Below, piece by piece: positions 62,027 through 64,000 of a stretch of DNA of 64,000 nucleotides. The notes beneath the pieces were generated by a model. It ran no database searches. It was not told the origin of the DNA and was given only the letters and a program-made list of their open reading frames with translations. A program made the position numbers and the translations under genes. This DNA is from Streptomyces sp. NBC_00287. Its GTDB lineage: Bacteria > Actinomycetota > Actinomycetes > Streptomycetales > Streptomycetaceae. Each line of letters opens with the position of its first letter. The stretch's first letter is position 1. The stretch lies in the NCBI RefSeq assembly GCF_036173105.1, contig NZ_CP108053.1, forward strand, positions 682,001 through 746,000, read 5' to 3'.

Positions 62027-62875
62027 ATGCAGTACGTCACGCTCAACAACGGCCTCACGATGCCGATCCTCGGCTTCGGCGTCTTCCAGATCGCCCCGGA
62101 GCAGACCGAACAGGCCGTCACCGAGGCCCTGGCCGCCGGCTACCGGCTCATCGACACCGCCGCCGCCTACGGCAACGAGGAGGCCGTCGGCCGCGCCATC
62201 AAGCACAGCGGCATCCCGCGCGAGGAACTGTTCGTCACCACCAAGCTGTGGGTGCAGGACACCGGCGAGGAGAACACGCGGCGCGCCTTCGAGACTTCGC
62301 TGGCCAAGCTCGGACTGGACTATCTCGACCTGTACCTGATCCACCAGCCCTACGGCGATGTCCACGGTTCCTGGCGTGCGATGGAGAGCCTGAACCGCGC
62401 GGGCCGGGTCAAAGCGATCGGGGTCTCGAACTTCTACCCCGACCGGCTCGTCGACCTGATCGACCGCAACGAGATCACGCCCGCGGTCAACCAGATCGAG
62501 ACCCACCCGTTCTTCCAGCGCACGGACGACCAGGAGTTGATGCGCGAGCGTGGCGTGCAGATCGAGTCGTGGGGCGGCTTCGCCGAGGGCAGGAACAACC
62601 TCTTCACGCACCCGGTGCTCAGCGGCATCGCCGAGCAGCACGGCAGGTCCGTGGCGCAGGTGGTGCTGCGCTGGCTGGTCCAGCGGGACGTCGTCGCCAT
62701 TCCCAAGTCGGTCCGCGCCGACCGGATGAAGGAGAACCTCGACGTCTTCGACTTCGAGCTCACCGACGACCAGATGGCGGCCATCGCCACCCTGGACACG
62801 GGCGGTTCCCTCTTCTTCGACCACCGCGACCCGGCGCAGGTCAGCCGGATCGGCAATGTCCGCATCCACGACTGA
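62027..62875 (+). CDS. aldo/keto reductase (right copy of symmetric locus)
   Basis: A 282-aa NADPH-dependent aldo/keto reductase with the tetrad Asp43, Tyr48, Lys73 and His106 in [20 protein letters not shown] and [37 protein letters not shown] matches the same part of the AKR at 56573, and the two proteins are clearly related. It follows the MFS gene by 36 bp and precedes the flavodoxin gene by 13 bp; co-transcription is likely. AAGAAAGG precedes ATG 62027. Confidence 0.95.
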   Translation: MQYVTLNNGLTMPILGFGVFQIAPEQTEQAVTEALAAGYRLIDTAAAYGNEEAVGRAIKHSGIPREELFVTTKLWVQDTGEENTRRAFETSLAKLGLDYLDLYLIHQPYGDVHGSWRAMESLNRAGRVKAIGVSNFYPDRLVDLIDRNEITPAVNQIETHPFFQRTDDQELMRERGVQIESWGGFAEGRNNLFTHPVLSGIAEQHGRSVAQVVLRWLVQRDVVAIPKSVRADRMKENLDVFDFELTDDQMAAIATLDTGGSLFFDHRDPAQVSRIGNVRIHD

Positions 62876-62888
62876 CCAGGACTTCACC

Positions 62889-63563
62889 ATGACCCAGAAG
62901 CAGCACATCACGCCCGGGCGGCGCACGCTCCTTCGCGGCGTGCTCCTGGGAGGAGCGGCAGTCGTGACCGGCTGTTCCACGGCCTCGCCCGACGAGAGCG
63001 AGCCGGAGACCACCGACCGGGCTTCCTCGGCGGCTTCACCCGGAAAGCGGGTGCTGCTGGCCTACTACTCCCGGCCGGGCGAGAACTTCTCCTACGGCGA
63101 GCGCACCAACCTCAAGGTCGGTAACACCGAAGTCCTCGCCGGGATGATCAGCGAGCGCATCGAGTGCGACGTACACCGCATCGAGGCAGTCGATCCCTAC
63201 CCCTTCGGCTACGACGAGACGGTCGCGCGCAATGTCCGCGAGCAGGACGCCGATGCGCGGCCGGCCATCGTCGATCTCCCGTCCTCGATCGAGCGTTACG
63301 ACACGGTGCTGCTCGGCAGCCCCATCTGGAACGTCCGGGCACCCATGATCATGTCGACCTTCGCCGAGAGGTACGACTTCGGCGGCAAGACGGTCTTTCC
63401 GTTCACGACGCATGCGATGAGCGGTCTTGGCTCCACCGATCGTGACTACAGGGCGACTTGTCGGGGCGCGACCATCGGCGAGGGGCTAGCGGTACGCGGC
63501 GAGGAAGTCCGGGACGCCGATGGTGCCGTCCGGTCGTGGCTGCGCCGTGTCGGCCTTCTGTAG
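62889..63563 (+). CDS. exported flavodoxin-like lipoprotein
   Basis: A 224-aa flavodoxin-family protein (flavodoxin_4 type). The leader has a twin arginine (RR at 11-12, GRRTLLRG) and a lipobox VVTGC with Cys29, so it should be exported folded with FMN by Tat and lipid-anchored. The fold shows KRVLLAYYSRPGENFSYG (FMN phosphate loop), YDTVLLGSPIWNVRAPMIMS and FPFTTHAMSGLGSTDRDY. Cell-surface flavodoxins could feed electrons to envelope reductases; the ferric-reductase-like gene just downstream is a possible partner. Confidence 0.88.
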   Translation: MTQKQHITPGRRTLLRGVLLGGAAVVTGCSTASPDESEPETTDRASSAASPGKRVLLAYYSRPGENFSYGERTNLKVGNTEVLAGMISERIECDVHRIEAVDPYPFGYDETVARNVREQDADARPAIVDLPSSIERYDTVLLGSPIWNVRAPMIMSTFAERYDFGGKTVFPFTTHAMSGLGSTDRDYRATCRGATIGEGLAVRGEEVRDADGAVRSWLRRVGLL

Positions 63564-63589
63564 ACATCAACCAGGAACAGGGCGTCCGT

Positions 63590-63721
63590 GTGAAGCCGAA
63601 ATACAAGGTGATCGCTCTGATCACCGTTGCCGTCTTGACCATGGCGGCACTCATCTACGTCAACCTGCAAAACGTTCGGGACACGCGCCCGCCCGGCTGG
63701 AGTTCTGGCAATGCTGCGTAA
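63590..63721 (+). CDS. 43-aa single-pass membrane protein
   Basis: GTG start, then KPKYKVIALITVAVLTMAALIYVNLQNVRDTRPPGW: one membrane helix with a basic cytoplasmic start. Third-position GC is visibly lower than in neighbouring genes. It overlaps the following gene by 11 bp (ATG 63711), which suggests a coupled pair. No family recognised; a small subunit of the ferric-reductase-like protein is a reasonable guess. Confidence 0.6.
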   Translation: MKPKYKVIALITVAVLTMAALIYVNLQNVRDTRPPGWSSGNAA

Positions 63722-64000
63722 GCTGCTGTTCTGGAGTCTGGCGGTGGTGTTTCCTTTCCCGCTGGTGCAGACCTACGACTCCTTGTCCGATGATCCCGGA
63801 CCCTTGAAGTTCTACGTATTCCTCGGTCTGATCGCCTATACCTGGTGGCTGTTGTCCATCGTCCTCAGCGTGAGACCGTTCTGGGTGCACCGTTTCGTGG
63901 GGCTGCCGGCTCTGTACGGCCTGCACGGGATGCTCGGCGTGTTGGCGATCGTCGCGGCGTATGTGCACCGCGAATACTCCTACTCGCCGAGTGGTCTGGC
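63711..64000 (+). CDS. ferric-reductase-like transmembrane protein (5' part)
   Basis: The first 96 codons of a membrane protein running off the right edge: MLRKLLFWSLAVVFPFPLVQ, then FYVFLGLIAYTWWLLSIVLSV, RPFWVHRFVG and LYGLHGMLGVLAIVAAYVHRE. His residues spaced in consecutive helices (WVHRF, GLHGM, YVHRE) resemble the haem-ligating His of ferric reductase/NADPH oxidase-like (FRD) domains. Codon usage is less GC-rich than the rest of the window. Any flavin domain would lie beyond the window. Confidence 0.7.
   Translation, partial: MLRKLLFWSLAVVFPFPLVQTYDSLSDDPGPLKFYVFLGLIAYTWWLLSIVLSVRPFWVHRFVGLPALYGLHGMLGVLAIVAAYVHREYSYSPSGL

Noticed and set aside
60611..63013. Minus-strand 800-codon frame spanning the MFS, AKR and flavodoxin genes
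   Set aside because: It crosses three clear genes with intact motifs and has no recognisable domain.

Overview
The window is 64 kb of very GC-rich DNA with dense short-spaced genes, frequent GTG starts, GTGA/ATGA stop-start overlaps and many actinobacterial families (DUF6479-like, SCO2400-like, Rv1733c-like, OmpR/AraC/MarR/TetR regulators, PP2C/SpoIIE phosphatases). It reads as a chromosomal segment of a Streptomyces or a close relative. I saw no rRNA, tRNA, CRISPR array, insertion sequence or phage gene. Function calls rest on reading motifs and overall protein shape, not on database searches.

Layout. 0-3.5 kb: a gene tail, an MmyB-type XRE regulator divergent from an SDR, and a CrtI-like FAD oxidoreductase. 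3.6-11.1 kb: a three-gene operon (helical protein, 1101-aa TPR-CHAT protease with an intact His/Cys dyad, 185-aa one-pass membrane protein) facing a Ser/Thr kinase fused to nine TPR units. This is the best candidate for an undescribed signalling or conflict system. 11.4-14 kb: acyl-CoA dehydrogenase, Csp-like copper protein, two small conserved proteins. 14-21.3 kb: a carbon and energy block with phosphoketolase, PPK2, tandem universal stress protein, GH65 phosphorylase and beta-phosphoglucomutase. 21.7-28.2 kb: zinc-ribbon membrane protein, LysR/EamA pair, dehydrogenase, ArsR with a decayed SRPBCC partner divergent from a quinone oxidoreductase, a MarR gene with a frameshifted end, and an orphan response regulator.

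28.4-32.6 kb: a P450-ferredoxin-reductase-SDR cassette followed by a rearrangement scar. The last 56 bp of the reductase reading frame recur inverted 1.5 kb away, exactly at the point where a CBS-domain (CNNM/CorC-like) gene is cut off. 33-39 kb: membrane PP2C, PTS-type dihydroxyacetone kinase dhaKLM, TetR/SDR pair with a strong operator, AraC regulator. 39-42 kb: GH75 chitosanase and a fibronectin-III lipoprotein whose promoter carries a DasR-box-like palindrome, then a surface protein. 42-56.5 kb: DJ-1 protein, PadR, FadH with a palindrome over its promoter, secreted proteins, a PAS-GAF-PP2C phosphatase, HemK-like methyltransferase, MarR, GNAT, a molybdopterin/FAD oxidoreductase pair, Rv1733c-like protein, amidohydrolase, and acetyl esterase.

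56.6-63.6 kb is a near mirror-symmetric locus: AKR-ADH, operator, MmyB regulator lacking its helix-turn-helix, full MmyB regulator, operator, MFS-AKR-flavodoxin. The two operators share a 28-bp sequence (27/28) in the same orientation relative to each regulator gene, so a promoter plus regulator was duplicated in inverted orientation and one copy lost its DNA-binding domain. The window ends in a less GC-rich pair encoding a 43-aa membrane protein and a ferric-reductase-like membrane protein.
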